This document shows positions 1-10,036 of a DNA stretch of 64,000 nt, piece by piece. The translations under genes and the position numbers were made by a program. The stretch comes from Sporocytophaga myxococcoides DSM 11118 (lineage in GTDB: Bacteria > Bacteroidota > Bacteroidia > Cytophagales > Cytophagaceae). The notes below the pieces were generated by a model. It was not told the DNA's origin. It did not search any database and worked only from the letters and a program-made list of their open reading frames with translations. The stretch spans positions 62,001 through 126,000 of the forward strand of contig NZ_AUFX01000013.1 in assembly GCF_000426725.1 (NCBI RefSeq), given 5' to 3'. Position 1 is the first letter of the stretch, and every line of letters begins with the position of its first letter.

Positions 1-816
1 ATCAGTGAACTGAACAAAAAAGATCAACTGGTAATGGAGCTCGTTAAGCAAAGACTGGAAAATGAAGGTCTATTGTCATTGGAAGAAGTAATGCAACGTG
101 TGCTCGGATTCGGATACTTTCAAACAGAAGGTTTTTCTTGCTTATGTAGCAATTTAAACTCCAATAACAAACGGAGATCTTCACTTGGAGCCAGGGCAAA
201 TTTCATTCTTTCATTCTATGACTTCTTAGTTGACTCGGATTTAATAAGAATAATTGAGGCACATGAATTTGACAATTTGCTTCGAAACAACAAGCCATTC
301 TATTCACCATTGATTTTATTTTATCGGAAAGAAAATTGCGAAAGGATGATAGAAATGCTGGTAAAAAATTTCAGGGAAGGTGTTTCTGCCTCTTTAAAAG
401 ATAAGGAGCAGAATGATTTGTTTACTATCATTTTAATGGCATGTAAAATACAGAACAGCATTACCAAACCTGCGAACACTTCTTATGAGAAACTGGAAGA
501 GAAATCTATCTACCCTTTCTTAATTCTTGCTTATATATCTCAACAAACGCCTCTCCCATCTTCTGTTATCAACTGGGCAAGTGATTTCGGGAGACTGATA
601 GGTTTAGTAGATGATCTTAGCGACTATGAACTAGACCTGCTTAAAAATTCTCCTAATGGCATATCTGATTGTTTTATGAAAGATAGCCAGGGCATCAGCC
701 ATTTTGAAGAGAAATTCATAGCCCTTCTCAATCGCCTGTTCAGGACTACCAATCTAACTCCTTCTCCCATATTTACTGCAACTATTAACTCATGGATAAG
801 CAGTTGGAATATTTGA
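1..816 (+). CDS. Class 1 isoprenoid synthase-like protein, 5' partial
   Basis: The frame is open to the window edge, so the first visible ATG (position 34) is probably internal and the real start lies upstream. The visible part is mostly helical with no signal peptide or membrane segment. Near residue 190 of the visible ATG frame there is an aspartate-rich DDLSDYELD stretch that resembles the second metal-binding DDxxD motif of polyprenyl synthases and related enzymes of the all-alpha isoprenoid synthase fold. A first motif is not convincing (a YDFLVDSD stretch near residue 63 is the only candidate). The assignment rests on this one motif and the helical character, so it may be a non-catalytic relative. 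The next gene is convergent, and its substrate cannot be inferred. Confidence 0.4.
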   Translation: MSELNKKDQLVMELVKQRLENEGLLSLEEVMQRVLGFGYFQTEGFSCLCSNLNSNNKRRSSLGARANFILSFYDFLVDSDLIRIIEAHEFDNLLRNNKPFYSPLILFYRKENCERMIEMLVKNFREGVSASLKDKEQNDLFTIILMACKIQNSITKPANTSYEKLEEKSIYPFLILAYISQQTPLPSSVINWASDFGRLIGLVDDLSDYELDLLKNSPNGISDCFMKDSQGISHFEEKFIALLNRLFRTTNLTPSPIFTATINSWISSWNI

Positions 817-891
817 ATTTCTTATTCACTAGGCCAATCGATTTCAATAGTCCCTGCTTTTAAAACTTTCCTCTTAAACTCTCCTGCACCA

Positions 892-3018
892 TTACTCTAT
901 CACAATCCCAGAAGAGATTTTGAATTCATCACCTTCCACGACAATGACGTAAATACCATTGCCTACTTTTCCGGTTTCAATAGCTTGATCACCTTGTAAA
1001 TTACCTGTTAACTTTACAATTTCTTTTCCGCATAAGTCAAAAAGTGAAATTTTACTGGCACTTAAATCCCCGAGTGATACATATATTTTTTCTCTTGCAG
1101 GATTAGGATAAACCCTTATCTGTGCAGAAGCTGAAAAATCTCCAATTGAAGTTATTATATCTGCTGACTGAAAACTCCACTGTTGATTGTTGTTGTTGGA
1201 AGAATAGTCAGAATACTGTACAACAGGATTGCCATCTGTAAGTTTGCCATCTTTGTTGTCAAGCACTTTTCCGCTCATTCTGTTCATGATCCTGAAATAA
1301 CCATTCCCCATATCAGTGAGCTCCCATTGTTGAGCAAACGTTGTTGGGGCTGCACCATCTTGCACAATCGGATCCAGATTGGTGACCGAATTATCATTAC
1401 TTAAAAACTTTCCATCCAGAGAATTCTTAATAGAATAGTAACCATTTTTCAGATCGGTAATTTCCCAAATCTGGCTTCCTGAATTAGCAGTACCATTCTG
1501 CACAACCTGATCTGCTGAGATGCCATCCAGCACTTTACTACTGGTTCTGTTGACAATCCTATAGGTTTTACCAGATTGAGTTTTTTCGCTTACAGCGGTA
1601 ATTTCCCACAACTGGTTGTTACTATAATTAAATACACCTAACTCTGCATCGGCTCCTGCTGCATTTGATGAACCGAAAATCTGCAGGGCTTTACCCAATG
1701 TATTTACACTTACAAATCTATGGTATCCGTTTCCACAATCAATGATCTGCCATTTCTGATTGTAGGCATCGCTCCAATTGTATTGGATGGCCTTTGCACC
1801 TGCATCTTTTGATGCTCCATTTATATCAATAACTTTTCCGCTTTCAATATTCGTAATTCTAAAAAAAGAAGCTCCCAGATTTTGAATTCTCCAATGCTGA
1901 CTGGCAGTGCCTATATAATTCTGCTGTTGAACAGCGCTTCCGTTTGTACCCAATACTTTTCCTGAATGCTTGGCAGTGATTTTATAAACTCCATTTTGAA
2001 AATTAGCAGCTCCTGGAGCCCATACTCCAGTTTTAGTATCTATATTCCACTGATCGTTCCAACCTACACTCAGCTTGGTTCCGGAAACAGTAATCGGAAG
2101 CAGCACAATCCTGGACATTGCAAAATTATTGACAGACCAGCGATCTCCCATGTATAAAAAGGTAGTAGTCTCAGCGCCTGTAACAGGAACTGCAAAACCA
2201 ACCTGAGATTCATAAGTATGAGTATTGGTCACTGCAATATTTCCCCCACTCGTCCAAGGGCCTGCAAGTGTTTTCGAATAGAAATATCGGTTATCGTTAA
2301 AATCCCATCCTGTGCACCAGGACATGAGCCAGAAATAGTATCCTCCAGTCTTGATGATGGCATGCCCTTCACATTCCATATCATCACTGGCATTGCCTCT
2401 GTAAACTTCTTTGACGATACCTGTATAATTTTCATCCAGCTCAAAAAGGCTCACATTCTGATTTCCCTTTGTAGTGCAAATGAGATATGCTTTGCCATCG
2501 TTATCCTGATAGACATTAAGATCCCTGCTATCGATATTCATAGGTCTGAAATGTGAACGGAAGGTGTAATTACCACCAATGGTGTTACAGGTGGCATATG
2601 CCACTTCTGCAACACTGTAAGCATTGTATCCTTCATAATGCATCCATATGATAAATTGACCAGTTTTTTTATTGTGTAATAATTTTGCCCGCTCCACTAC
2701 AGCGCCGTTGTTAAGTTCTGCATGTGAAGTTTTTTTAAGGATCTGATTCACAAAAGTCCAGTTTTTAAGGTCTGGAGAGGAATATAGATTTATGCCTTCA
2801 AAAGTATAATTGGATTTCGAACGGTCCATCCCCCATAAGTAGTAGATGCCGTCTACAATTATAATTCCTCCTTCAGTGGCTGCTATGAGATTTCCTTTCT
2901 TATCCCTCCAGTCACCTCCTGGAACAATTGAGTTCATCTGCGCAAGGGCTGTATTGACAGAAAAGATACTCTGCGAAAACAGTATAAAGAAGATGTAATT
3001 TAGTAGACGACTGGTCAT
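892..3018 (-). CDS. Secreted GH43 (exo-beta-1,3-galactanase-like) enzyme with two ricin-type lectin domains and T9SS tail
   Basis: 708 residues. A signal peptide ends at ALAQ (about residue 27). Residues 30-330 form a five-bladed GH43 domain. Glu109 (VVER), Glu217 (ECEGHA) and Gln272 (ESQVGF) fit the Glu/Glu/Gln catalytic set known in subfamily 24 exo-beta-1,3-galactanases, and the usual N-terminal catalytic Asp is absent. Six QxW-type lectin motifs (SQHW, NQKW, NQLW, SQIW, AQQW, NQQW, about residues 374-614, spaced about 48) make two beta-trefoil carbohydrate-binding domains of CBM13/RicinB type. The last 85 residues carry VYPNP and end as a type IX sorting domain, so the enzyme should be exported and attached to or released from the surface. 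The likely target is arabinogalactan-type side chains; the substrate is inferred from family only. Confidence 0.82.
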   Translation of the reverse strand: MTSRLLNYIFFILFSQSIFSVNTALAQMNSIVPGGDWRDKKGNLIAATEGGIIIVDGIYYLWGMDRSKSNYTFEGINLYSSPDLKNWTFVNQILKKTSHAELNNGAVVERAKLLHNKKTGQFIIWMHYEGYNAYSVAEVAYATCNTIGGNYTFRSHFRPMNIDSRDLNVYQDNDGKAYLICTTKGNQNVSLFELDENYTGIVKEVYRGNASDDMECEGHAIIKTGGYYFWLMSWCTGWDFNDNRYFYSKTLAGPWTSGGNIAVTNTHTYESQVGFAVPVTGAETTTFLYMGDRWSVNNFAMSRIVLLPITVSGTKLSVGWNDQWNIDTKTGVWAPGAANFQNGVYKITAKHSGKVLGTNGSAVQQQNYIGTASQHWRIQNLGASFFRITNIESGKVIDINGASKDAGAKAIQYNWSDAYNQKWQIIDCGNGYHRFVSVNTLGKALQIFGSSNAAGADAELGVFNYSNNQLWEITAVSEKTQSGKTYRIVNRTSSKVLDGISADQVVQNGTANSGSQIWEITDLKNGYYSIKNSLDGKFLSNDNSVTNLDPIVQDGAAPTTFAQQWELTDMGNGYFRIMNRMSGKVLDNKDGKLTDGNPVVQYSDYSSNNNNQQWSFQSADIITSIGDFSASAQIRVYPNPAREKIYVSLGDLSASKISLFDLCGKEIVKLTGNLQGDQAIETGKVGNGIYVIVVEGDEFKISSGIVIE

Positions 3019-3287
3019 CGGAGGGTATTTTATATAGGTTTCGAATTAAAATAAGTAGTTAAAAACTCTTAATCTATATAAAATCGAAAGGTCGAAAGGT
3101 AAACATGAATTAAGATGTTTTTTCGAACATAATTTCGGGGATGGCGGATAGCTTTGAATAAATCTTGTATAAGTCAAATGTCTTATCCAATTGCCTTAAT
3201 GTGATTTGGGATTAATGAAATCTAAGGAGAAACGGGATTCTATGAATTTTCAGAACCTGATATTGCCCTTATCGCAACCAGTTTTGT

Positions 3288-3719
3288 TTAGTTATTTGCA
3301 AACCTGTTTTTATTAATTTCTGATGCCACTTTAAGTTCAATAAAAACAAGTCCGCAAATGACTATAGTTTCCATTGAGAAGTAAGTGATACCAGCAATTG
3401 TGAGTATCGGGTGATAAACTATTATAAGTCCAATAGTCAAAACACAGTAAAGTAAGTTTGAAACACTAATTGCTATTATGGATGAGATCCGGTTTTCTTT
3501 TAAGAAAAAGTAACATGCAATTGAATATATAGAAAAACATGCTGCTATTACTGAAAGATAAGTCAATACTATTATGGGCATTCCGATGTATTCATTAAAA
3601 TTTCTCGATAATACAAATAGAATAAATGCAGTAAGCATAGCTCCCAGACTGTCTGTTAAGAAAAGTATCTCAGGCTTTTCTGTTAGGTAATATATTATGT
3701 CTTTTACTTTTTTAATCAT
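3288..3719 (-). CDS. Small integral membrane protein, unknown
   Basis: 143 residues, unrecognised. It has a short amphipathic lysine-rich start (IKKVKDIIYYL) followed by four hydrophobic segments at about residues 23-40, 46-70, 78-100 and 104-128, and a basic C-terminal tail. No signal peptide or catalytic motif is visible. It stands alone, about 270 bp downstream of the GH43 start on the same strand and divergent from the PAS-LuxR gene. A small inner-membrane protein is all that can be supported. Confidence 0.6.
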   Translation of the reverse strand: MIKKVKDIIYYLTEKPEILFLTDSLGAMLTAFILFVLSRNFNEYIGMPIIVLTYLSVIAACFSIYSIACYFFLKENRISSIIAISVSNLLYCVLTIGLIIVYHPILTIAGITYFSMETIVICGLVFIELKVASEINKNRFANN

Positions 3720-4103
3720 TAAGATGTCAGGTACTTTGACTGTGATATAGTTATAATATTATATTTTGAACAAAATTTTCATTCTCAGACTTTTTAAATT
3801 CTGCCACCAATGATTGAACACAATCAATTACCAGATTTAAGGAAAAAAACTATTTTTGGGTATATCCTATGTATCATCAAATCGTATACATCAAAGTTCT
3901 ATTGAGCATAACATTCAAAGTAAAATTACGCTGTGGTAAATTAAATAATCAGTCAATTCCTATAGCGGGATTCCTTTAAAATGAGAGAAAACATCCTTTG
4001 AATCCAGCATAAATTTAGCTTTCATTCAATAAATTGAGTCAATATTCTTGAGATTTATTTCCTCTGACAAAAACGTTCATTGAAAATTAAGCGTTTACAA
4101 AAA

Positions 4104-4916
4104 ATGGTTAAGAATATAATGGAGTTAGAAAATTTCTATAAAATATGGGAAAAACACGCACTTCTCCATATTTCCCCTCATACAGAAATCAAAAGTAATT
4201 TCGATTTATTCAACAATGAACAGTTTAAGAAACTGATGGCGAATTCGCCGTTTGTGACATATATAATTAACCATGTTACTTCGAAATATGAATTCTTCAG
4301 TGATAACTGTGAAATGGTTATGGGGTACAGCTCTGAAGAATTTAAAGAAAAAGGTGTGCCGCTAGGTATGAGCATTACCGACCCTGAATATTCTGATCAC
4401 GTTGCAAATTTTCTTATTCCTAAGGTATTTGAATTCGCGGAAAAATATGCTAAGAATCATGAGCTTTACAAACTAAAATTCTCTTACAATTATAAGATCA
4501 GAAAGAAAGATGGTACATCTATCTGGATCTGGCAACAAATGACAATTCTTGAAGCAGATGATAACGGAAATCCCTTACTCACAATGGTTCATTTGTCTGA
4601 CATTACACATATGAAGAAAGATAAAAAGGTAGACATATGCATTAGCAAAAAGTTGGAAAAAGAATATGAAATCATTTATGTCGCAAGTTATCCGGAAGAC
4701 TTTACAGAGGAACTATTATTATCAAAGAGAGAACTTGAAGTATTAAGTCTCATAAGTAAAGGCGAATCTTCAAAATGCATAGCAGCAAAATTACATATAA
4801 GCATATACACAGTTAATAATCATCGTAAGAATATGCTGGAAAAGACAGGTTGCCGAAACGCTTTGGAATTAATAAACTATGGCCGAAGTAAGTGTCTGGC
4901 AATAGTTGACTTGTAA
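4104..4916 (+). CDS. PAS-LuxR transcriptional regulator
   Basis: About 270 residues and soluble. A PAS sensor fold occupies roughly residues 35-190 (YIINHVTSKYEFFSDNCEMVMGY, with the typical IWIWQQMTI beta-strand and a MVHLSDITHMKK end). A LuxR/FixJ-type helix-turn-helix takes up the last 65 residues (LSKRELEVLSLISKG, then IYTVNNHRKNMLEK). There is no phospho-receiver domain and no membrane segment, so it should bind a small ligand or partner through PAS and act directly on DNA. The frame can be read from a TTG at 4080, but ATG at 4104 (or 4119) matches the length of its paralogue at 44347 better. Its targets are unknown. Confidence 0.82.
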   Translation: MVKNIMELENFYKIWEKHALLHISPHTEIKSNFDLFNNEQFKKLMANSPFVTYIINHVTSKYEFFSDNCEMVMGYSSEEFKEKGVPLGMSITDPEYSDHVANFLIPKVFEFAEKYAKNHELYKLKFSYNYKIRKKDGTSIWIWQQMTILEADDNGNPLLTMVHLSDITHMKKDKKVDICISKKLEKEYEIIYVASYPEDFTEELLLSKRELEVLSLISKGESSKCIAAKLHISIYTVNNHRKNMLEKTGCRNALELINYGRSKCLAIVDL

Positions 4917-5219
4917 CAGGTTCATCATAAATTAATTATGATTCAGAAATAACATTTTTTAATCTATACTTTTTATTATCAGGCTGATCCTCTTTTTACT
5001 ATCCTATTAGAATCTTTTTCCATCTTTTAATTTTTCAACAGTTATAATAATCTTAGAAAAAATGACTACAAATAGCTATTTCCACAAAGCTCATATTCCG
5101 TTAATTTTGATAAAGTCAATTACGCATTATTCAGTTAAATCAGTTTAAGCAGATGCTAACTAATTAAAAATGAATAAAGACTATTTGTTAACCTGGGATA
5201 TTTTTTGAACATTTTTTTT

Positions 5220-5256
5220 GGGGAGACTGGGCTGCAAAGTTCAGTCCCTCCTTTTT
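5220..5256 (+). terminator. Hairpin plus T-run downstream of the PAS-LuxR gene
   Basis: A 14-bp stem (5220-5233 with 5238-5251, one mismatch and a few G-T pairs) with a GCAA loop is followed by TTTTT. It lies 300 bp beyond the stop of the plus-strand regulator and before the convergent MFS gene. The form is that of a rho-independent terminator. An A-rich flank on the other side is short, so the plus strand is the better reading. Confidence 0.6.
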
Positions 5257-5323
5257 AGTAAATAAGAGATTGAATATTTTATATCTAATATTATATAAAT
5301 CAGCCAACAATATAATAGGATAA

Positions 5324-6499
5324 TTATTTGTTCCTGGCTTTACCTGTTGATACAAAGTATAATACAATCAAAACAACTGCTGCAATTGCAAATACTTTTG
5401 TTATTACTTCCAGACCAAATTCACCTGAAAGCAATCCGGCAAAACCAGGAAGTAATGAACCTCCTAACATAGCTGCAGAGATTTGTACACCTATTGCCGT
5501 TGCAGCATGTTCTTTACCTACTCTTTCAGGAGTCACGGAAATAAGACTTGGAAACACGGGAGCATTCGACAAACCAATAATTATGATTCCAAGAAGCGTT
5601 GAAAAATTATTAATATCTAAAGTAATAAGAAACGCCCCTCCTACTATTCCCATAAGAGCAGCTTTTATAGACTTGTGTACTGTAATTTTTGTAAGAACGA
5701 TACCAGAGAATATTCTTCCTATCGTCAGACTTCCCCAATAGGTGCTTGTCCAAAGCCCTGCCTCTTCCGCCGCTATTCCTCTTGACTTAGTAAGAATAGT
5801 AAATACCCACTGGCCGAATCCTTGTTCTAACCCTGTATATAGAAAGAATATGACCATATTGATCCAGATAATCGGTAACTTCAATGTCTGTAGATATTCA
5901 GCTCCCGAATGATGTTCTTCTTCTTGCAAAGCAACCTGCCAGTATTTTTGTGTAAATAAAAATAAGACAGAAAGCGATATTTGTATGATGGCAACAGATA
6001 TATAGCCATGATACCATTGATAATGATGGGCAAGTAAAAAGGTAACTAGAAGAGGTCCTGCTGTGGCACCAACCCCATAAAAAGCGTGAAGCCAATTCAC
6101 AGTGCTTGCATTAAAACGGGAAGCAACAAATGTATTGATAGAAGAATCAATTGCTCCCCCTCCTGATCCCAAGAAAAATGAGGCAATGATGGCAAAATGC
6201 CAATAATCAGTTAATGCATATGTAAGCAAACTAAAAGCTGTTAAAAGACAGCTGAGCATTAACAACCTCCCTAAGGATAACAGTTTAAGAATTTGTCCAT
6301 TTGTGCTACTTGTCAAAAGATATCCTGTAGTAAAACATACTAACAATATTCCAAGGGTGTCAAGTGGGACATCAAACTTTGAACTCATGAAAGGCCACGC
6401 TATTCCAAGTAAACCGTCAGGAAGACCTAAACTTATAAAAGCAAGATACATTACCAGTATCACAAAAAATGATTTACTCTCTTTAGGCAATTTATTCAT
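5324..6499 (-). CDS. MFS transporter (sugar permease-like)
   Basis: 391 residues with about 12 hydrophobic segments. The first helix carries LGLPDGLLGIAWPF, typical of the fucose/glucose permease-like branch of the major facilitator superfamily. A GGGAIDSSINTFVA stretch in helix 4-5 and a LSNAPVFPSLISVTPERVG stretch in helix 10-11 also fit that branch. It should be an inner-membrane proton-coupled carrier, and sugars are the usual substrates of the branch. It is a single gene with no catabolic neighbours, so the substrate cannot be named. Confidence 0.78.
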   Translation of the reverse strand: MNKLPKESKSFFVILVMYLAFISLGLPDGLLGIAWPFMSSKFDVPLDTLGILLVCFTTGYLLTSSTNGQILKLLSLGRLLMLSCLLTAFSLLTYALTDYWHFAIIASFFLGSGGGAIDSSINTFVASRFNASTVNWLHAFYGVGATAGPLLVTFLLAHHYQWYHGYISVAIIQISLSVLFLFTQKYWQVALQEEEHHSGAEYLQTLKLPIIWINMVIFFLYTGLEQGFGQWVFTILTKSRGIAAEEAGLWTSTYWGSLTIGRIFSGIVLTKITVHKSIKAALMGIVGGAFLITLDINNFSTLLGIIIIGLSNAPVFPSLISVTPERVGKEHAATAIGVQISAAMLGGSLLPGFAGLLSGEFGLEVITKVFAIAAVVLIVLYFVSTGKARNK

Positions 6500-6725
6500 T
6501 AGATGAAACGATTGTTCTTCCTATTTTTGAAATTTACAACAATTGCATTTCTAATAAAGCACCTTGTTACTACAATTGTTCTTAAACTACTCTAAAAAGA
6601 AAATCTTCCCTTGCCATTGAGAATCAATAGCCATCGAATAGTAAGGTTTATTGAAGATGACAAATGGATGAAGCTTCTACTTTGGTTTTGGATATCATCT
6701 TTCACAATTCCATCTTAGTTAAAAA

Positions 6726-6764
6726 AATAGCCAGCCTTTGCAACATTGCAACAAGCCGGCTATT
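6726..6764 (-). terminator. Terminator of the leucine-rich-repeat gene
   Basis: On the minus strand a stem of AATAGCCGGC against GCTGGCTATT (one mismatch) encloses a loop that itself contains repeated TTGCAA, and it is followed by a T-run (6721-6727 complement). It lies 23 bp after the stop of the minus-strand gene ending at 6788. Confidence 0.75.
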
Positions 6765-6787
6765 ACAAAAATAAAGGTTCCTTAGGT

Positions 6788-8740
6788 TTATTTTATAAGA
6801 ATTTTTCTGCTAGTATATTGATCTCCCAGGTTCATCTCGAGCAGATATAATCCTTTGGGAAAATCTTTCATTAGAATACCTGTGCCATTTGATACTCCTT
6901 CCAATACCTGCACTCCATGACTATTATGTAATCTATATGAAACATCATTTGTAATATAAAGGATATCATCAACTACAGGATTCGGATAAGCGTTCAGAAT
7001 ATACTTTTCTGATTTCTTATCATCATTGCTGGTAGGTTCTTTATCTACTACAATTGTTTCTACAGTATTAGTAATTATAGGTGAATTGTAATCAAAATAT
7101 ATTTCTGCCTTATTGGAAAAACTTTGTCCTACTGCTAATGAAGGGGTAGCTTTTACACGAAAGCTGACATATCCGCAGCTATTGATCTTATTGGTATTGC
7201 TGTCCGGTAAAAGGATATTTGAAAACGTAAAATAAACCTGTTGATTTTTGATTACAGGCTCACAAGGATGTGATGCACTGATCATTTCAAAAGAGTTGTA
7301 TAGAAGTTTATAATCCAACAGATCTGCGATAACGACAGTAAAGGCAGTATCTGTTCCTGTATTCTGGAAGCGAATGGTATAATCAATATATTCCTCATTT
7401 ATTAATTGATCCGGAGTGATCTTTGCCGGACCTTGTTTGTCATTAGGATCATAGGCCCCCCGGATGACCAGGTTTAGAATATCCACATTATTCTCAGGAG
7501 TATGTTCTTTCAATTCATCAGCATTTACCTTTGCTTTCAACTCAAGAGTATTACCCAGCACAGCATCGGAAGACAGGTTGCAGTAAACGATAATGGAAAA
7601 ATTATCTCCAGCAGGAAGATTGGGATAATGCCATGTTAATTTGTTAGATTGAGTTGTTGCCTTATCAGAAACTGAATCAATTGATAAGATATCAGGAAAC
7701 TCAAAACTCAGGTCTGCAGGCGAATCCAGAGAGCCTGTATTTTTTATATCGATTTTAAAAGCGATATCAAACCCGGGACGTGGAAAGCCAAAGTTAGATA
7801 CAGAAACTTCTAGATCTTTTACCAGCTCCGTTGGATATATTGCAATATCTTTGATAACTCTCTCTCCGAACCCTTTTGTTGTAATAGTTTCAGGAGTACT
7901 AAAATAATATGGAATGCTGGTGGAGAGCATATAAATATCAGGTTTATTCACACTCAATTCATAATATCCTGAGTCATTGCTGAACGTATACACTCCGGCA
8001 GAGGCAATAAATACCTTAACCCCTTTCCTGTAAAGTTCCTCAGAATCTTTTATCCCATTGTTATTTATATCCACAAATACTTTTCCGGAAATTAAAGGAA
8101 AAGACTGACAGTTATACCTATCCACTGTAGGATCACATAAAGGCAAATAAGATGTAATTCCCGCAGGTTTATTAGGAATGCAACGCAGATACGTCTGATC
8201 TGTATTGAGCAGCCCCAGATTAGATGGCAGATAAGGAATACAGGTTAAAGGATTACTATTAACCGCCAGAATTTTCAGGGAGGAAGGCAGAGATGGTAAA
8301 GACTTAATTGAATTCATTCCCAGGTCAAGATATTGAAGATTCTTTGGTAATGAAGCGATTGACTCGATCATATTCCCCCTCAGATTCAATTCTACTAATC
8401 CCGCAGGGAGAGCAGGCAGCACCCTTATCTCATTAAATGAACAATGAAGGTATTTTAAATTAGGTGGCAGAAAATTAAGGTCTTTAAGAAGGTTAAATCC
8501 ACAGTAAAGAGATTCCATTCCAGTGAAATACTGCATTCCTTCCAATGACTTAATATCTTGGCCTTCAACCCCTATTCCAGTCTTGGTCGAAGCACAGACT
8601 GTGTCCAGCAAATTTCCATTAAAACAATCAGGAAAATATTCTTTTAGAATATTGCGGAGGTTAGTATCTGGAACTGAAGCATATTGCGCATTTGCAAAAG
8701 TTGTAAACAGGATAAAGAAAACGGTAAAGAGGTATTTCAT
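6788..8740 (-). CDS. Secreted leucine-rich-repeat protein with T9SS tail
   Basis: About 650 residues from the start chosen here, ATG at 8740, which places MKYLFTVFFILFTTFANAQ as a clean signal peptide; an upstream ATG at 8773 would bury it. Residues 40-200 are leucine-rich repeats of the short type with LP pairs (LPPNLKYLHCSFNEI, LPKNLQYLDLGMNSI, LPSSLKILAVNSNPL). An SdrD/B-like beta sandwich follows (GKVFVDINNNGIKDSEE, a calcium-loop-like motif), then a DUF11-like repeat region (YTIRFQNTGTDTAF) common in Bacteroidota surface proteins, and a C-terminal sorting domain (AYPNPVVDDILYI). A surface binding or adhesion role is inferred; no enzyme motif is seen. Confidence 0.82.
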   Translation of the reverse strand: MKYLFTVFFILFTTFANAQYASVPDTNLRNILKEYFPDCFNGNLLDTVCASTKTGIGVEGQDIKSLEGMQYFTGMESLYCGFNLLKDLNFLPPNLKYLHCSFNEIRVLPALPAGLVELNLRGNMIESIASLPKNLQYLDLGMNSIKSLPSLPSSLKILAVNSNPLTCIPYLPSNLGLLNTDQTYLRCIPNKPAGITSYLPLCDPTVDRYNCQSFPLISGKVFVDINNNGIKDSEELYRKGVKVFIASAGVYTFSNDSGYYELSVNKPDIYMLSTSIPYYFSTPETITTKGFGERVIKDIAIYPTELVKDLEVSVSNFGFPRPGFDIAFKIDIKNTGSLDSPADLSFEFPDILSIDSVSDKATTQSNKLTWHYPNLPAGDNFSIIVYCNLSSDAVLGNTLELKAKVNADELKEHTPENNVDILNLVIRGAYDPNDKQGPAKITPDQLINEEYIDYTIRFQNTGTDTAFTVVIADLLDYKLLYNSFEMISASHPCEPVIKNQQVYFTFSNILLPDSNTNKINSCGYVSFRVKATPSLAVGQSFSNKAEIYFDYNSPIITNTVETIVVDKEPTSNDDKKSEKYILNAYPNPVVDDILYITNDVSYRLHNSHGVQVLEGVSNGTGILMKDFPKGLYLLEMNLGDQYTSRKILIK

Positions 8741-8914
8741 ACGAAAGTCAGTTAAATGATTTATTGAGATCATTATACTGTAAAATTATTTTTTCGTATG
8801 CTGAAATCTTTTGTTTTCAGTCTGTTATTCGTCTGAAAAAAGTTTTTCTGGACAAATTTGTATAAAAATCAAGTAGATAAGATGTAGAAATCAGAGCTAA
8901 TTTCAAACTGTAGA

Positions 8915-10036
8915 TTACTCTAAACCTTTTCGAAAAGACGCTGGAGTATGTCCTGTTACCTTTTTAAATGTAGAAAAGAAAGAAGCCCTGGAACTAAATC
9001 CAGCCATTTCAGCTATGGCTTCCAGTTTTAAGTTCTGGGCAGAAGGTTCTTGCATGATTCTCATGGATTCCTCCACCCTATACTTATTGATAAAATCACT
9101 AAAGTTAACATTGTATTGCTGATTAATGAAATGAGATAACTCTTTTGGATTAATCCCTACAGACTCTGAAAGAAGGCTGAGATTAAGTTCCTGATTCCTG
9201 TAAACTTTTTCTTTGTCAATGACTTGAAACAGTTTTCCTTCTATTGTATTGATCTCCTCGAAGGTATAATTTTGTTTTTTCTTAGTGCTTACAGAAGTTG
9301 CCTCCTGATATACATCAACAATAGCATTATTGGCAAATACTGGATTAAAACCAATACATTTCTTCAGGATAAGGAGATAACTTATTAATAGAGTTATGGG
9401 CGATATAACAGAACTTCCTACTGGAGAAGAGCCCACCACTAAATATCTGATAGTATGAAGAATCATAAATAAGCTACAGAAAATCAACATAGTAGTGAGA
9501 AAATCATAAATCCATATAATTTTCGCTTTTTCAGATTCCATGATTTGATGGCTGTTCTTTAAAAACTTCCTGATATAAGACCAACTATAATAATGATATA
9601 CGCAGCCATGCAGCACAATAATGGTTCGGAACGTATCTGGCATTCCATAACCTGAAAACCAATAACTTGAGCCCGAAGCCATGCTTGAAGTCATGAATGT
9701 ACCTATACTCATTCCTAAGGCCAATAGAATTGCAAGTATAAAATGAAGAATGATAGAACGTTTTACGATGTGAGTCCATCCAGTGTGCAAGCGGCTAAAA
9801 AAATAAACTGAAGGTCCTACCATAAAGGCAGGAAATGAGCACAGATAATAGTATCTCAGATTCAAAGCACCAATATAAACAGCAAGATTAAAGGTCATTG
9901 CGATTCCGAACAGAACAAAATAGAATCCGAATACAATATTGCTCCTGGTATTATGCTTATTCCCCCAAAGGATAAGAGTGAAAATCAATAAATTCAGGAT
10001 ACAGAATGAATAGCAACCTGTAACTAAAATATTCAT
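8915..10036 (-). CDS. Membrane-anchored AraC-family regulator
   Basis: 373 residues. The first 235 hold about seven hydrophobic helices (ending near LLISYLLILKKC). The last 100 form an AraC/XylS double helix-turn-helix: LSLLSESVGINPKELSHFIN for the first and LEAIAEMAGFSSRASFFSTF with the closing TGHTPASFRKG for the second. This architecture is common in Bacteroidota, where the membrane half is thought to sense a signal directly. It is followed on the same strand, after about 175 bp, by the LRR gene, which could be a target or a chance neighbour. Confidence 0.85.
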   Translation of the reverse strand: MNILVTGCYSFCILNLLIFTLILWGNKHNTRSNIVFGFYFVLFGIAMTFNLAVYIGALNLRYYYLCSFPAFMVGPSVYFFSRLHTGWTHIVKRSIILHFILAILLALGMSIGTFMTSSMASGSSYWFSGYGMPDTFRTIIVLHGCVYHYYSWSYIRKFLKNSHQIMESEKAKIIWIYDFLTTMLIFCSLFMILHTIRYLVVGSSPVGSSVISPITLLISYLLILKKCIGFNPVFANNAIVDVYQEATSVSTKKKQNYTFEEINTIEGKLFQVIDKEKVYRNQELNLSLLSESVGINPKELSHFINQQYNVNFSDFINKYRVEESMRIMQEPSAQNLKLEAIAEMAGFSSRASFFSTFKKVTGHTPASFRKGLE

